The position numbers and the translations under genes are program-made. Below are positions 35,745 through 45,200 of a stretch of DNA of 64,000 bases, piece after piece (the stretch's first letter is position 1; the number at the start of each line of letters is the position of its first letter). The DNA is from Nocardia asteroides. Its GTDB lineage: Bacteria; Actinomycetota; Actinomycetes; Mycobacteriales; Mycobacteriaceae. The stretch lies in NCBI RefSeq assembly GCF_900637185.1, contig NZ_LR134352.1, forward strand, positions 1,178,001-1,242,000, read 5' to 3'. A model generated the notes under the pieces. That model saw only the letters and a program-made list of their open reading frames with translations. It was not told the DNA's origin and did no database searches.

Positions 35745-38312
35745 ATGTTCGAGAGGTTCACCGACCGCGCGAGGCGTGTCGTTGTCCTGGCCCAAGAAGA
35801 GGCCCGGATGCTCAACCACAACTACATCGGCACCGAGCACATCCTGCTTGGGTTGATCCACGAGGGCGAGGGCGTGGCGGCGAAGTCGCTGGAGTCCCTT
35901 GGCATCTCGCTGGAGGGTGTGCGCAGCCAGGTCGAGGAGATCATCGGTCAGGGCCAGCAGGCGCCGTCCGGTCACATCCCCTTCACCCCGCGCGCCAAGA
36001 AGGTGCTGGAGCTGAGCCTGCGCGAGGCGCTGCAGCTCGGCCACAACTACATCGGTACCGAGCACATCCTGCTCGGACTCATCCGTGAGGGCGAGGGCGT
36101 CGCCGCCCAGGTTCTGGTCAAGCTCGGTGCCGACCTGAACCGCGTCCGTCAGCAGGTCATCCAGCTGCTGTCCGGGTACCAGGGCAAGGAACCCGTCGAG
36201 GGTTCCGGCTCGCGCGGTGAGGCGGGCACGCCGTCCACTTCGCTGGTGCTAGACCAGTTCGGCCGCAACCTCACCCAGGCCGCCCTCGAAGGCAAGCTCG
36301 ACCCGGTCATCGGCCGCTCGAAGGAAATCGAGCGCGTCATGCAGGTGCTGAGCCGCCGCACCAAGAACAACCCGGTGCTGATCGGTGAGCCCGGTGTCGG
36401 TAAGACCGCGGTCGTCGAGGGCCTGGCGCAGGCCATCGTCAACGGCGAGGTCCCCGAGACCCTCAAGGACAAGCAGCTCTACACCCTCGACCTGGGTTCC
36501 CTGGTCGCGGGCAGCCGCTACCGCGGTGACTTCGAAGAGCGCCTGAAGAAGGTGCTCAAGGAGATCAACACCCGCGGCGACATCATCCTGTTCATCGACG
36601 AGCTGCACACGCTCGTCGGCGCTGGTGCCGCCGAGGGCGCCATCGACGCGGCCTCGATTCTGAAGCCGAAGCTGGCCCGTGGCGAACTGCAGACCATCGG
36701 CGCGACCACCCTCGACGAGTACCGCAAGTACATCGAGAAGGACGCCGCCCTGGAACGCCGCTTCCAGCCGGTGCAGGTCGGCGAGCCGACCGTCGAGCAC
36801 ACCATCAACATCCTCAAGGGTCTGCGCGACCGCTACGAGGCGCACCACCGGGTGTCCATCACCGACGGTGCCCTGGTCGCCGCCGCGACGCTGGCCGACC
36901 GCTACATCAACGACCGGTTCCTGCCGGACAAGGCGATCGACCTCATCGACGAGGCGGGCGCGCGCATGCGCATCCGCCGGATGACCGCGCCGCCGGACCT
37001 GCGCGAGTTCGACGACAAGATCGCCGACGCCCGCCGCGAGAAGGAAAGCGCCATCGACGCGCAGGACTTCGAGAAGGCCGCGCGCCTGCGCGACAAGGAG
37101 AAGCAGCTCGTCGCCAAGCGCGCCGAGCGGGAGAAGCAGTGGCGTTCGGGTGACCTGGACGTCGTGGCCGAGGTCGACGACGAGCAGATCGCGGAGGTGC
37201 TGGCCAACTGGACCGGTATCCCCGTCTTCAAGCTCACCGAGGAGGAGACCACCCGTCTGCTCCGCATGGAGGACGAGCTGCACAAGCGGATCATCGGCCA
37301 GGAAGACGCCGTCAAGGCCGTCTCCAAGGCGATCCGCCGCACTCGCGCCGGCCTGAAGGATCCGAAGCGCCCCTCGGGCTCGTTCATCTTCGCCGGTCCG
37401 TCCGGTGTCGGTAAGACCGAGCTGTCCAAGGCGCTGGCGAACTTCCTGTTCGGCGACGACGACGCGCTCATCCAGATCGACATGGGCGAGTTCCACGACC
37501 GCTTCACCGCCTCGCGTCTGTTCGGTGCCCCTCCCGGGTACGTGGGCTACGAAGAGGGCGGCCAGCTCACCGAGAAGGTGCGCCGCAAGCCGTTCTCCGT
37601 GGTTCTGTTCGACGAGATCGAAAAGGCGCACCAGGAGATCTACAACACCCTCCTGCAGGTGCTCGAGGACGGCCGTCTCACCGACGGTCAGGGTCGTACG
37701 GTCGACTTCAAGAACACCGTGCTGATCTTCACCTCGAACCTCGGTACGTCCGACATCTCCAAGGCCGTCGGCCTGGGCTTCACCCAGTCCAACGCCGAGG
37801 GTTCGAACTACGAGCGGATGAAGCTCAAGGTCAACGACGAGCTGAAGAAGCACTTCCGCCCCGAGTTCCTCAACCGCATCGACGACGTGATCGTCTTCCA
37901 CCAGCTCACCAGCGAGCAGATCGTGCAGATGGTGGACCTGATGATCGGCCGCGTCGCCAAGCAGCTGAAGAACAAGGACATGGGCATCGAGCTGACCGAG
38001 CAGGCCAAGGCCCTGCTGGCCAAGCGCGGTTTCGACCCGGTCCTCGGTGCGCGGCCGCTGCGTCGCACGATCCAGCGCGAGATCGAGGACCAGCTGTCGG
38101 AGAAGATCCTCTTCGGCGAGATCGGTGCCGGCCAGGTCATCACGGTCGACGTGGAGGGCTGGAACGGCGAGGGCCAGGGCGAGGACGCCAAGTTCACCTT
38201 CGCGGGCAAGGCGAAGCTGACCAAGGCGCCCACGGGCGACGACAAGCCCGAGGTCGTCCTGACCGGCGCGGGCGAGGGCACCACGCCCGAAGCCGCCGCC
38301 TCCGGCGAGTAA
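35745..38312 (+). CDS. clpC: ATP-dependent Clp protease ATPase subunit ClpC
   Basis: AAA+ unfoldase partner of ClpP. The 855-residue protein has two Clp-N repeats (about 1-145; [20 protein letters not shown] is repeated as [18 protein letters not shown]). D1 has Walker A GEPGVGKT, the UVR middle region [15 protein letters not shown]2 has Walker A GPSGVGKT, and a Gly-rich tail follows. ATG 35745 was chosen for GAGGGAG and the standard start [14 protein letters not shown] strong bidirectional terminator follows. Confidence 0.97.
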   Translation: MFERFTDRARRVVVLAQEEARMLNHNYIGTEHILLGLIHEGEGVAAKSLESLGISLEGVRSQVEEIIGQGQQAPSGHIPFTPRAKKVLELSLREALQLGHNYIGTEHILLGLIREGEGVAAQVLVKLGADLNRVRQQVIQLLSGYQGKEPVEGSGSRGEAGTPSTSLVLDQFGRNLTQAALEGKLDPVIGRSKEIERVMQVLSRRTKNNPVLIGEPGVGKTAVVEGLAQAIVNGEVPETLKDKQLYTLDLGSLVAGSRYRGDFEERLKKVLKEINTRGDIILFIDELHTLVGAGAAEGAIDAASILKPKLARGELQTIGATTLDEYRKYIEKDAALERRFQPVQVGEPTVEHTINILKGLRDRYEAHHRVSITDGALVAAATLADRYINDRFLPDKAIDLIDEAGARMRIRRMTAPPDLREFDDKIADARREKESAIDAQDFEKAARLRDKEKQLVAKRAEREKQWRSGDLDVVAEVDDEQIAEVLANWTGIPVFKLTEEETTRLLRMEDELHKRIIGQEDAVKAVSKAIRRTRAGLKDPKRPSGSFIFAGPSGVGKTELSKALANFLFGDDDALIQIDMGEFHDRFTASRLFGAPPGYVGYEEGGQLTEKVRRKPFSVVLFDEIEKAHQEIYNTLLQVLEDGRLTDGQGRTVDFKNTVLIFTSNLGTSDISKAVGLGFTQSNAEGSNYERMKLKVNDELKKHFRPEFLNRIDDVIVFHQLTSEQIVQMVDLMIGRVAKQLKNKDMGIELTEQAKALLAKRGFDPVLGARPLRRTIQREIEDQLSEKILFGEIGAGQVITVDVEGWNGEGQGEDAKFTFAGKAKLTKAPTGDDKPEVVLTGAGEGTTPEAAASGE

Positions 38313-38324
38313 CCGGCTGAACGC

Positions 38325-38362
38325 AGAAAGCCCGCCCCTGGATTTCCAGGGGCGGGCTTTCT
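38325..38362. terminator. Strong bidirectional terminator
   Basis: Perfect 17-bp arms (AGAAAGCCCGCCCCTGG and its complement) around an ATTT loop, ending in TTTCT on one strand and the mirror on the other. It lies between convergent clpC and a DUF1877 gene. Confidence 0.9.
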
Positions 38363-38371
38363 CGTCTCCGG

Positions 38372-38836
38372 TCAGCCGAAGTGCTGGAGGAAGCCGGAGT
38401 TCCGTTCGGCGGCGTACCGGAACACCAGGGTCAGGCCGTCGTAGTGGTGCCGGAGATAGTGCAGACCGACATCGCCGTCGCGGACCCAGATGTTCGGGTA
38501 CACCCCGGCCTCGTCCATTGCCGCCGGGTCGAAGAACAGGGCCAGCTCGTCGAACGGGTACCTGCTCAGGGTCTTCGCGGTGGCGGACACGTCGTCCGGG
38601 CTCCAGGCGAAGTAGTTCTCCGAGGCCAGCGGCCGTCCGGTCTCGCACAGATCCACCGCGATCTGCGCCTGGGCCAGCAGGTGGTCCAGCCCCGCCCAGG
38701 CCTTGTCCAGATATCCACTGGGACCGCCTGCGGGCGCGGCCAGTTCGTCGAGAAAATCGTCGGGCCATTCCGTAGCCGCCGTCAGCCGGTCCAGCTCCGC
38801 CGCGCTCACCCGGGTGAACGACATGATCACTCCCAC
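38372..38836 (-). CDS. DUF1877 family protein (copy 1)
   Basis: A 154-residue protein with the DUF1877/YfbM layout: SFTRVSAAELDRL, GYLDKAWAGLDHLL, then FDELALFFDPAAMDEAGVYPNIWVRD, and a Tyr/His-rich end. Function unknown. The start (GTG 38836, GGGAG upstream) gives MGVIMSFTRVS; its paralogue at 42761-43231 begins MGAVMSFTKVG, which supports this choice. It ends at the clpC terminator. Confidence 0.75.
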   Translation of the reverse strand: MGVIMSFTRVSAAELDRLTAATEWPDDFLDELAAPAGGPSGYLDKAWAGLDHLLAQAQIAVDLCETGRPLASENYFAWSPDDVSATAKTLSRYPFDELALFFDPAAMDEAGVYPNIWVRDGDVGLHYLRHHYDGLTLVFRYAAERNSGFLQHFG

Positions 38837-38907
38837 AACAACTCCCTGCCTCCCACTGATTGCGGCCGAAGCTAGCAGCGCCCACCGACACCGCCGCCCG
38901 AATTGCT

Positions 38908-39417
38908 ATGTTTACCCGCGTGTTCGGGTGGGTAAAGGCGCGGTGCGCCGGAGTGATTGTCGTCGGTGTCGCCGTGGCGGGTTGTGGCACAGCCGATTCG
39001 GAGGTCGCCGCGCCGCCGACGTCTACGGCGGTAGTGACGACAACCAAGGGGCCGATCGTGGACGGTGTACTGCCGACCGCCGCCGACGCGCGCGGGTGGC
39101 TGGATCAGGGCGCGCGCTGTCTCGAGGGCGAACGTCCGGTGCTGCTGATCGGCGCGCTGCGCAACTCCAAGGAGAAGTTCGCGGTCTGTGAACGCGCCGA
39201 CACCACCCGGGTGTTGCGCGCCTGGGCGCCCGGTCTGCGGTCTCAGCCGTTCGAGGCGCCGTTCTTCACCTACACCGCCAACAGCCAGCAGTTCCGCCAC
39301 GACGACGGGATGAAGATCGACCTGTCCAAGGCGACGGTGACCGTGACCGACGATCCCCAGAATCCCCGCTACATCGTCGGTTTCGTGGTCGAGGCGTACT
39401 GGAGTGCCATCTACTGA
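38908..39417 (+). CDS. Putative lipoprotein
   Basis: A 169-residue exported protein with a lipobox V-A-G-C about 26 residues in (GVAVAGCGTADSEV) after a hydrophobic stretch, then a Thr-rich linker and a compact mixed domain. I do not recognise the family. An upstream ATG at 38860 is possible but adds residues without function. It overlaps the convergent LLM gene by 7 bp. Confidence 0.65.
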   Translation: MFTRVFGWVKARCAGVIVVGVAVAGCGTADSEVAAPPTSTAVVTTTKGPIVDGVLPTAADARGWLDQGARCLEGERPVLLIGALRNSKEKFAVCERADTTRVLRAWAPGLRSQPFEAPFFTYTANSQQFRHDDGMKIDLSKATVTVTDDPQNPRYIVGFVVEAYWSAIY

Positions 39418-40202
39418 CGTGCCAGGGCCACGACCGGCGCGAAGGCGTCGGCCAGTTCACCGGGGACGATCACTTCGTCGATACCGTAGCGGGCGCCGCG
39501 GGATTCGAGGATTTCCACAGCGGCCTGGGGATCGCTGGGGAGAAGTCCGGCGGCGTGTGCCGCGCGCAGCTTGTCGGCCGTGAGGCCCAGCCGGGCACTC
39601 AGCCAGACCGGGACGCGATCGCCGATGCCGGTGAGCTGCAGGGTGAACCGGATCGGCCGATCGGTGTGCTCGGTGACCATGCCGACCATGCGGGCCAGCT
39701 CGTCCTCGGTGGCATCCGGCGCGGCGGCCAGCAGGACACGGTCGGCGTGCGCGGCGGCCGTGGCCAGCATGCGCGGGCCGTTGGCCGCGATCACGACCGG
39801 TGGTGGGGGATCGACCTGCGCGCGAACCGCCGACACGGTGTCGATCAGGTGCTGTCGGCGTTCACCCGCGGAAGCCCATGGCAGGCCGAGCCTTTCGGCC
39901 TCGGACCGGGCGTCCGGTCGGCCGGTGCCGATGCCGAGTTCGAACCGGCCGTCCGACAGCAGTTGCAGCGCGGCCACATCCCGGACGGTCTGGCCGGTCG
40001 TGCGCAGCGGATCGGCGAGGACATTGGGGCGCAGCCGCAGGTGCCGGGTCACGGCGGCGGCCGCGGCCAGCGCCGGTAGGGGCGAGGGTGTGTAGAGCGT
40101 GTCCGGGAGCAGCACGGTCGCATAGCCGCGCCGCTCGGCGTCGACGACCGCCCGCGTCCATTCCGCACCTGAGCTCGGGGTCAGGATGATGCCGAATCGC
40201 AT
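39411..40202 (-). CDS. LLM-class flavin/F420-dependent oxidoreductase
   Basis: A 263-residue bacterial luciferase-like TIM-barrel protein: MRFGIILTPSSGAEW, DGRFELGIGTGRPDARSEAERLG, and the barrel-end VPVWLSARLG. Actinobacterial members often use F420 rather than FMN, but the cofactor cannot be read with certainty. The SHOCT gene lies 10 bp upstream on the same strand. Confidence 0.8.
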   Translation of the reverse strand: MRFGIILTPSSGAEWTRAVVDAERRGYATVLLPDTLYTPSPLPALAAAAAVTRHLRLRPNVLADPLRTTGQTVRDVAALQLLSDGRFELGIGTGRPDARSEAERLGLPWASAGERRQHLIDTVSAVRAQVDPPPPVVIAANGPRMLATAAAHADRVLLAAAPDATEDELARMVGMVTEHTDRPIRFTLQLTGIGDRVPVWLSARLGLTADKLRAAHAAGLLPSDPQAAVEILESRGARYGIDEVIVPGELADAFAPVVALARQ

Positions 40203-40211
40203 GGCCCGCTC

Positions 40212-40475
40212 CTACTTCTTCGCGCGGGGTTCGGTCAGTACGGCGAGGCGGGTGCGGTACTCGGCCTCGCTGATCTCGCCGCGGGCGAAACCGTCCCGCA
40301 GGGCGGCGACCCCGCCGCCGCGACCCGCGCAGCGCCTGCGGGCGAGGAACAGCACCGCGAGCACGGTGACCCAGAACAGCAGGGGGAAGATCCAGAAGAA
40401 CGGCCAGGGATGCCAGCCGCCGTCGTAGTGGTCGGCCAGGACGGTGAGCGTCGTCGCGCTGTCGAAGATGTTCAT
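40212..40475 (-). CDS. Small membrane protein with SHOCT domain
   Basis: An 87-residue protein: a membrane helix (WPFFWIFPLLFWVTVLAVLFLA), a Gly/Arg linker and a C-terminal SHOCT helix pair (ALRDGFARGEISEAEYRTRLAVL). SHOCT tails mediate oligomerisation. Its stop lies 10 bp before the LLM gene start, so the two may be co-transcribed. Role unknown. Confidence 0.75.
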   Translation of the reverse strand: MNIFDSATTLTVLADHYDGGWHPWPFFWIFPLLFWVTVLAVLFLARRRCAGRGGGVAALRDGFARGEISEAEYRTRLAVLTEPRAKK

Positions 40476-40633
40476 GGATTCAGCCTGCTCGCGGGAAGCC
40501 GCGCGGACATCGGCCGCGCGACCCGATCACGGCTACGTCCGCAGGCGTAGCGCCGCCCGATCCACCGCCGCACCGGCTCCGAGCTGCCTTGGTACCGTGA
40601 ATCCGTCGGAGATCCACCCGGAGGATGTGCACG

Positions 40634-41479
40634 GTGACGCTGATCGAATCTGGTGCGAGCGGTCTCGACAATGTGCTCGCCGGTCTGCAATGGCGCTTCG
40701 CAGGCCGGGACGAATTTGCGCTCGCCGCGGGCGGCTGGGAGCACCTCGCCGGCGGGCCGACCGCCCTGGTGGTGACCGACGGCCTGGTCCGGGTCCACTG
40801 CCCGGCCTCCGTTGATCACGACGGCGAGGCCGAGGATCTGGCGAGTGGCGATTTCCTGTTCGTCCCCCGCCCGAACCGCCTCGCCCTCACCGGCCTCGCC
40901 GAAAGCGCTGTGCTGCGGGTGCGGCTGGATCCGGTCGGGTCGGGCAACGCGATGGACGCGCTGCCGCGGCGGGTACTGCTCACCGAATTCGTCCGGCACG
41001 CACCGTTGGCCGCGACGATGCTGGAGCACCTGGTGCGGGACTGCCCCGACCCGTTCGGGGTGCAGGGCGACAGGGTCGCCACCTTGATCGGCTCGATGGC
41101 GATCGAGTCCTGGCATGCCCGCGGATGCGCGCCCAAGCGGTGGCTGTTGCGGGTGAACGAGCCCGGCGTGGCGCGGGCGGTGGCGGCGATGCACGCCGAC
41201 CCCGGCCGGGAGTGGACGGTCGAGGCGCTGGCCCGGGTCGCGCTGGCGTCGCGATCCGGCTTCGCCGCGCGGTTCCAGGCGGCGACCGGGCTCACCCCGG
41301 GCCGCTATCTGACCGCACTGCGGGTCGAGCGGGCACAGCTGTTCCTGGCCGAGCGTGACGCCTCGGTCGGTGCGGTGGCGCGGCGGCTGGGCTATCGATC
41401 CGAGACCGCGTTCGGTCGCGCGTTCCGCAGGCACACGGGCCGCACACCGACCGAATGGCGACGTGCGGCCCGTGGGTGA
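40634..41479 (+). CDS. AraC-family regulator (cupin plus HTH)
   Basis: A 281-residue regulator with an N-terminal cupin-like domain and a C-terminal AraC double HTH (VARAVAAMHADPGREWTVEALARVA; then VGAVARRLGYRSETAFGRAF). GTG 40634 was chosen since GGAGG lies 9 nt upstream; the nearer ATG at 40625 touches GGAGG. The adjacent convergent MFS transporter is a likely but unproven target. Confidence 0.85.
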   Translation: MTLIESGASGLDNVLAGLQWRFAGRDEFALAAGGWEHLAGGPTALVVTDGLVRVHCPASVDHDGEAEDLASGDFLFVPRPNRLALTGLAESAVLRVRLDPVGSGNAMDALPRRVLLTEFVRHAPLAATMLEHLVRDCPDPFGVQGDRVATLIGSMAIESWHARGCAPKRWLLRVNEPGVARAVAAMHADPGREWTVEALARVALASRSGFAARFQAATGLTPGRYLTALRVERAQLFLAERDASVGAVARRLGYRSETAFGRAFRRHTGRTPTEWRRAARG

Positions 41480-41500
41480 GTGGCGGTGACACCGGTGGCG

Positions 41501-42688
41501 TCAGCCGCGCGACCTCGCCAGTGATACCCGCACCAGAACACCGCCGAGGATCGCGGCGCCTGCCGCGAACCCGTAGGTCGCGGCCAAACCGATGCCGTCC
41601 ACGCCGCGTCCGCCGACCGCCGAACCCAGAATGATCGCGAGCTGGAACCCGCCGACCACCAGTCCGCTGCCCGCCTCGATCCGGTCGGGCAGCACCCGCG
41701 AAACCCACACCTGCACGAGGTTGAGGATGCCGCCGAACGCGCCGCCCCACACCACCACGGCCACATAGCCGAGCACCGGAACGGCAGCGGATCCGATGAT
41801 CGCCAGCAGCGACAGCCCGATGGCCGTCGGCACCGCCACCAGCAGCACTTCGAGTCTGCGGTCGGCGAGCGATCCGAGCACGAAATTGCCGATCAGGCCG
41901 CCGATCCCGAACAGTGCCAGCAGCACCGGAACGGCCGTCGGTCCCGCGTCCATCAGCTCGGTCAACGCGGGGCGGATGTAGGTGAAGCCGGCGAAATGCC
42001 CGCCGATGACCGCGACCACACTCACCAGTCCTAGCGCGACGCCCGGCGCCCGCAACGCCGCGCCCATCGCCGCGAAGCCGATGCCCTTGCTCGGCGCGAT
42101 CGGCGGCAGCATCAGCCGCACCGCGACCGCCGCGAGCACGGTGAGCCCGGCCGCGACCACGAACACCGTCCGCCACCCCGCGTACGTGCTCAGCAGCACG
42201 CCCAGCGGCACCCCGGCCACCGTGGCGACGGTGGTGCCGGCGTTCACGATCATCATCGCCCGGCCGAGCCGCTCGGCGGGCACCAGTTGCGCGGCGATCA
42301 CCAGCGCCATCGACCAGTACCCGCCCACCGCGACGCCGAGCAGCAGCCGTGCGAGCAGCAGCGTCGCGATATTCGGCGCTACCGCGACCAGCACGTTCGA
42401 CACCGCGGCCCCGACGGTCAGCACCAGCAGCAGCGTCCGCCGGTCGACCTTCGGAAACAGCGAGCCGAGTCCCAGCGCGGCCAGCAGCGCGGTCAGCGCG
42501 GTCGCGCTGACGGAGAGGCCGACCACCCCTTCCGGCACTCGCAGATCGTCGGCGAGCGCGGTCAGCACCCCCGGCGGCAGGAACTCGGCGGTCACCAGGG
42601 TGAAGCTGCCCAGAAACATGGTGAGCAGGGCGGGCCACGCGCGGCGGCCGGTGTGCGGCGCCGCGGCGAGGGTCGATGTCGTCGTCAT
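41501..42688 (-). CDS. Major facilitator superfamily transporter
   Basis: A 395-residue MFS protein with 12 hydrophobic segments, of the drug:H+ antiporter-1 / AraJ type (VTAEFLPPGVLTALADDL; LLARLLLGVAVGGYWSMALV; GVPLGVLLSTYAGWR). ATG 42688 opens MTTTSTLAAAPH; longer frames add no homology. Probably exports a drug-like compound or sugar; substrate unknown. It converges on the AraC-family gene, which is a candidate regulator. Confidence 0.85.
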   Translation of the reverse strand: MTTTSTLAAAPHTGRRAWPALLTMFLGSFTLVTAEFLPPGVLTALADDLRVPEGVVGLSVSATALTALLAALGLGSLFPKVDRRTLLLVLTVGAAVSNVLVAVAPNIATLLLARLLLGVAVGGYWSMALVIAAQLVPAERLGRAMMIVNAGTTVATVAGVPLGVLLSTYAGWRTVFVVAAGLTVLAAVAVRLMLPPIAPSKGIGFAAMGAALRAPGVALGLVSVVAVIGGHFAGFTYIRPALTELMDAGPTAVPVLLALFGIGGLIGNFVLGSLADRRLEVLLVAVPTAIGLSLLAIIGSAAVPVLGYVAVVVWGGAFGGILNLVQVWVSRVLPDRIEAGSGLVVGGFQLAIILGSAVGGRGVDGIGLAATYGFAAGAAILGGVLVRVSLARSRG

Positions 42689-42760
42689 GCGGGGTGCAAC
42701 AACGCTGCTTTCCCCGGCTCGCGACCCAGACGCCACGAGACCCGACCGAAACGCCACGCT

Positions 42761-43231
42761 TCACGAGAAGCTCTGGATGAACCCCGATCCGTGGCGGTCG
42801 GCGAAGTCGAAGACCCGCACCAGCTGGGCGTAGTGATAGTTGAGGGTGCGCAGGCCGTCGTCACCGTCGCGTACCCAGACGTGCGGGTACACCAGGGTGT
42901 CGTCCATGCGCTGTGGGTCGTAGTGGTCGGCCAGCTTCTCGAAGGGGAGGGCGCGCAGCAGTTCGGCGGTGTACGACACGTCCTCCGGGGTCCAGGTGCT
43001 GTAGCCCTTCGTCTCGATGTCGAGTGGGCGGCCGGTGAAGAACAGGTCGACCCCGGTGCGCGCCGCTTCGAACAGGTACCGCAGGCCCGCCCAGGATTTG
43101 TCCAGGTAGCCGGTGGGCTCGGTGTCGGGTGTGTGCGCCTGCTCGACGAATCGCTCCGCCCACTCCCTGTCCTGGGTGAGCCGTTCCAGATCGGCTGGGC
43201 CCACTTTCGTGAACGACATGACCGCGCCCAT
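42761..43231 (-). CDS. DUF1877 family protein (copy 2)
   Basis: A 156-residue paralogue of the 38372-38836 protein; both carry MSFT-V---L-RLT, GYLDK-WAGL, RPL, PED/PDDVS, YP-(V/I)WVRDGD. GAGGGG lies before the ATG at 43231. A Ser/Phe-rich C-terminus HGSGFIQSFS ends it. Function unknown. Confidence 0.72.
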   Translation of the reverse strand: MGAVMSFTKVGPADLERLTQDREWAERFVEQAHTPDTEPTGYLDKSWAGLRYLFEAARTGVDLFFTGRPLDIETKGYSTWTPEDVSYTAELLRALPFEKLADHYDPQRMDDTLVYPHVWVRDGDDGLRTLNYHYAQLVRVFDFADRHGSGFIQSFS

Positions 43232-43410
43232 GAATTCCCCTCTGCTCGTGTTCATTTCGGCGAACCGACGTGTTGTTCTACCGCCGCACGCAGTGAATGG
43301 CCGTCGGCTTGGCATTCGCTTTTCATCGGCTTTCGATGGCATTTCGCGGTCGGTGGGGCGGCGTACGGTGGGAATTGTTCGTCGCAGGAAAACAACACGG
43401 GGGTGTTCAC

Positions 43411-44058
43411 ATGACCGATTCCGATCGCACACTGATCGCCGTGCTGCTCGACCGTTCCGGGTCGATGCAGTCGATCAAGGCCGACACCGAGGGCGGGCTG
43501 GCCGCCTATTTCGAGCAGCAGCGCACGGTGCCGAAATCCATCGAGGTGACGCTGGCGCAGTTCGACACCGCCTACGAGGTGGTCTACGCCAACCAGCCGC
43601 TGGACCGGGTGCCGCCGCCGAACCTGGTGCCGCGCGGCGGTACCGCGCTCTACGACGCGATCGGCAAGCTGGTCTCCGACGTGGGGGCCGAACTCGCGGC
43701 CCGGCCCGAGCACGAGCGGCCCGGCACCGTGATCGTCGTCGTCCTCACCGACGGCCACGAGAACTCCAGCCGGGAGTGGACCCACGCGGCGGTGAAGTCC
43801 CTGATCACCCAGCAGCAGGACGTCTACAACTGGACCTTCGTCTTCCTCGGCGCCAATATGGACGCCGTCGAAGTGGGCACCAACCTGGGCATCGACCGCG
43901 ACTCCGCCATCACCTACGCCCCGGTCGCGGGCGGCGTCCGCGGCGCCTTCGACGCCCTGTCCGCCTACTCCGCCCGAGCCCAAGCCGCCCCCGCAGGCTC
44001 CGCCCGCCGAGCCCGCTTCTCCACCGCCGAACGCCGCAAAGCCGACCCGGGCCGCTAG
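43411..44058 (+). CDS. VWA-domain protein
   Basis: A 215-residue von Willebrand factor A domain with an intact MIDAS: D-R-S-G-S (residues about 13-17), the Thr in GGTALYDAIG and Asp in VLTDGHE. It would bind metal-dependent protein ligands; no partner MoxR ATPase is adjacent. The Arg/Ala-rich C-terminus is probably disordered. It is divergent from DUF1877 copy 2. Confidence 0.82.
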   Translation: MTDSDRTLIAVLLDRSGSMQSIKADTEGGLAAYFEQQRTVPKSIEVTLAQFDTAYEVVYANQPLDRVPPPNLVPRGGTALYDAIGKLVSDVGAELAARPEHERPGTVIVVVLTDGHENSSREWTHAAVKSLITQQQDVYNWTFVFLGANMDAVEVGTNLGIDRDSAITYAPVAGGVRGAFDALSAYSARAQAAPAGSARRARFSTAERRKADPGR

Positions 44059-44074
44059 CCCTGACCACGTCGGC

Positions 44075-44386
44075 TCAGGCGGCGTCGAATTTCTCGAACC
44101 GGGCGACGAAACGCACCTCCAGCGCGTGAGCCAACCGCTCGAGCATGCCTATTGTCGGTGTACCACCGCCTGATTCGAGCCGCGAGATCTCGGGCTGCCG
44201 CAACCCGGCACGTTCGGCCAGCTGCGTCTGCGTCAGCCCGAGCTCGAGCCGCAGTTCACGGATGGCCTGTGCCAGTTCGATCGCCAGAATCGCCTCGGCA
44301 CGGCCCGCTTCGTACTCCGCGGCATCGAAATCCGGCCTGCTCCTCCGTTCGCGCCGAAGGTCATCCATCGAGGAATGCTCAGCCAT
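44075..44386 (-). CDS. HTH (Xre/HigA-like) regulator
   Basis: A 103-residue Xre-type protein with HTH LGLTQTQLAERAGLRQPEISRLE (core TQTQLAERAGLRQPEISR). The N-terminal extension EYEAGRAEAILAIELAQAIR resembles antitoxin components of type II toxin-antitoxin pairs. The reading frame upstream, which it overlaps by 8 bp, is only 32 codons, so the toxin may be lost. The palindrome at 44476-44491 is probably its operator. Confidence 0.8.
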   Translation of the reverse strand: MAEHSSMDDLRRERRSRPDFDAAEYEAGRAEAILAIELAQAIRELRLELGLTQTQLAERAGLRQPEISRLESGGGTPTIGMLERLAHALEVRFVARFEKFDAA

Positions 44387-44477
44387 GATCGGGTACCTCT
44401 CTGTCGAAATCCGCGTGGGCTCGATCGTGTTCCGATTCGCACAGTTCCGGCTCGAGCTCTACCACGTAGAGGGTCAT
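44379..44477 (-). pseudogene. Remnant toxin-like ORF (32 codons)
   Basis: A 32-codon ORF beginning MTLYVVELEPELCESEHD and ending eight bases inside the Xre gene. The start MxLYVVELEPE resembles the N-terminus of HigB/Gp49-type toxins, but the ~70-residue catalytic remainder is absent. It may be a degenerate toxin or a short leader ORF that couples translation of the Xre gene. Not proven. Confidence 0.4.
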
Positions 44478-44509
44478 AGGATCGATCCTATATAGCATCG
44501 ATCCTATAT
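44476..44509. promoter_or_regulatory. Palindromic operator of the Xre gene
   Basis: A perfect 16-bp palindrome ATAGGATCGATCCTAT (44476-44491) and a direct repeat ATCGATCCTATAT at 44481-44493 and 44497-44509, 16 bp apart. They overlap the start of the short ORF and the TATA-like promoter, the usual place for autoregulation by an antitoxin. Confidence 0.65.
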
Positions 44510-44522
44510 GGCAACGGTGTTT

Positions 44523-45200
44523 CTACTGCCAACCTGGGCGGACGAGGCCGGATTCGTAGGCGAGGACGACCAGTTGGGTGCGGTCGCGGGCGGCGAGTTT
44601 GGTGAGGATGCGGCTGACGTGGGTGCGGGCGGTGGCGGGGCTGAGGTAGAGGCGGGCGCCGATTTCGGCGTTGGTGAGGCCCTCGGCGACCAGGGTCATC
44701 ACCTCGCGTTCGCGGTCGGTGAGTTCGGCCAGTGCGGCGGGTGGGGGTTGTTTGGCGTGGGTGGAGAACTCGGCGAGCAGGCGGCGGGTGACGCCGGGGG
44801 ACAGCAGGGCGTCGCCCGCGGCGGTCACCCGGACCGCGCGCAGCAGGTCGGCCGGTTCGGTGTGCTTCACCAGGAAACCCGCCGCGCCGGCACGGATCGC
44901 CTCGAAGACGTACTCGTCGAGTTCGAAGGTGGTGAGGACGACCACCCTGACCTCGGCGAGCTTGGGATCGTCGGCGATCATCCTGGTCGCGGCCAGCCCG
45001 TCCAGGATGGGCATACGGATGTCCATGAGCACCACATCGGGCACCAGCGCGCGGGTCATCCGGATGGCCTGTTCGCCGTTCTCGGCCTCGCCGATCACCT
45101 CGATGTCGTCCTGGGCGTCGAGCAGGGCGACGAACCCACCGCGCACCAGTGCCTGATCGTCGGCGACCAGCACCCGGATCACCGGCTCCGCCTCGCTCAT
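44523..45200 (-). CDS. NarL/LuxR-family response regulator
   Basis: A 225-residue response regulator: receiver domain (VADDQALVRG, phospho-acceptor Asp in VVLMDIRMP, Thr in VVVLTTFE, Lys in LVKH) and C-terminal LuxR HTH (LTDREREVMTLVAEGLTNAEI; ATARTHVSRILTKL). GGAGG lies 8 nt before the ATG at 45200. A 30-codon chimeric ORF separates it from its kinase; kinase plus regulator form one operon. Confidence 0.93.
   Translation of the reverse strand: MSEAEPVIRVLVADDQALVRGGFVALLDAQDDIEVIGEAENGEQAIRMTRALVPDVVLMDIRMPILDGLAATRMIADDPKLAEVRVVVLTTFELDEYVFEAIRAGAAGFLVKHTEPADLLRAVRVTAAGDALLSPGVTRRLLAEFSTHAKQPPPAALAELTDREREVMTLVAEGLTNAEIGARLYLSPATARTHVSRILTKLAARDRTQLVVLAYESGLVRPGWQ

Noticed and set aside
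36249..39047. A 932-codon minus-strand ORF opposite clpC
   Set aside because: ClpC is certain on the + strand. The minus frame shows Arg/Val/Leu-rich shadow sequence and no recognisable motif.
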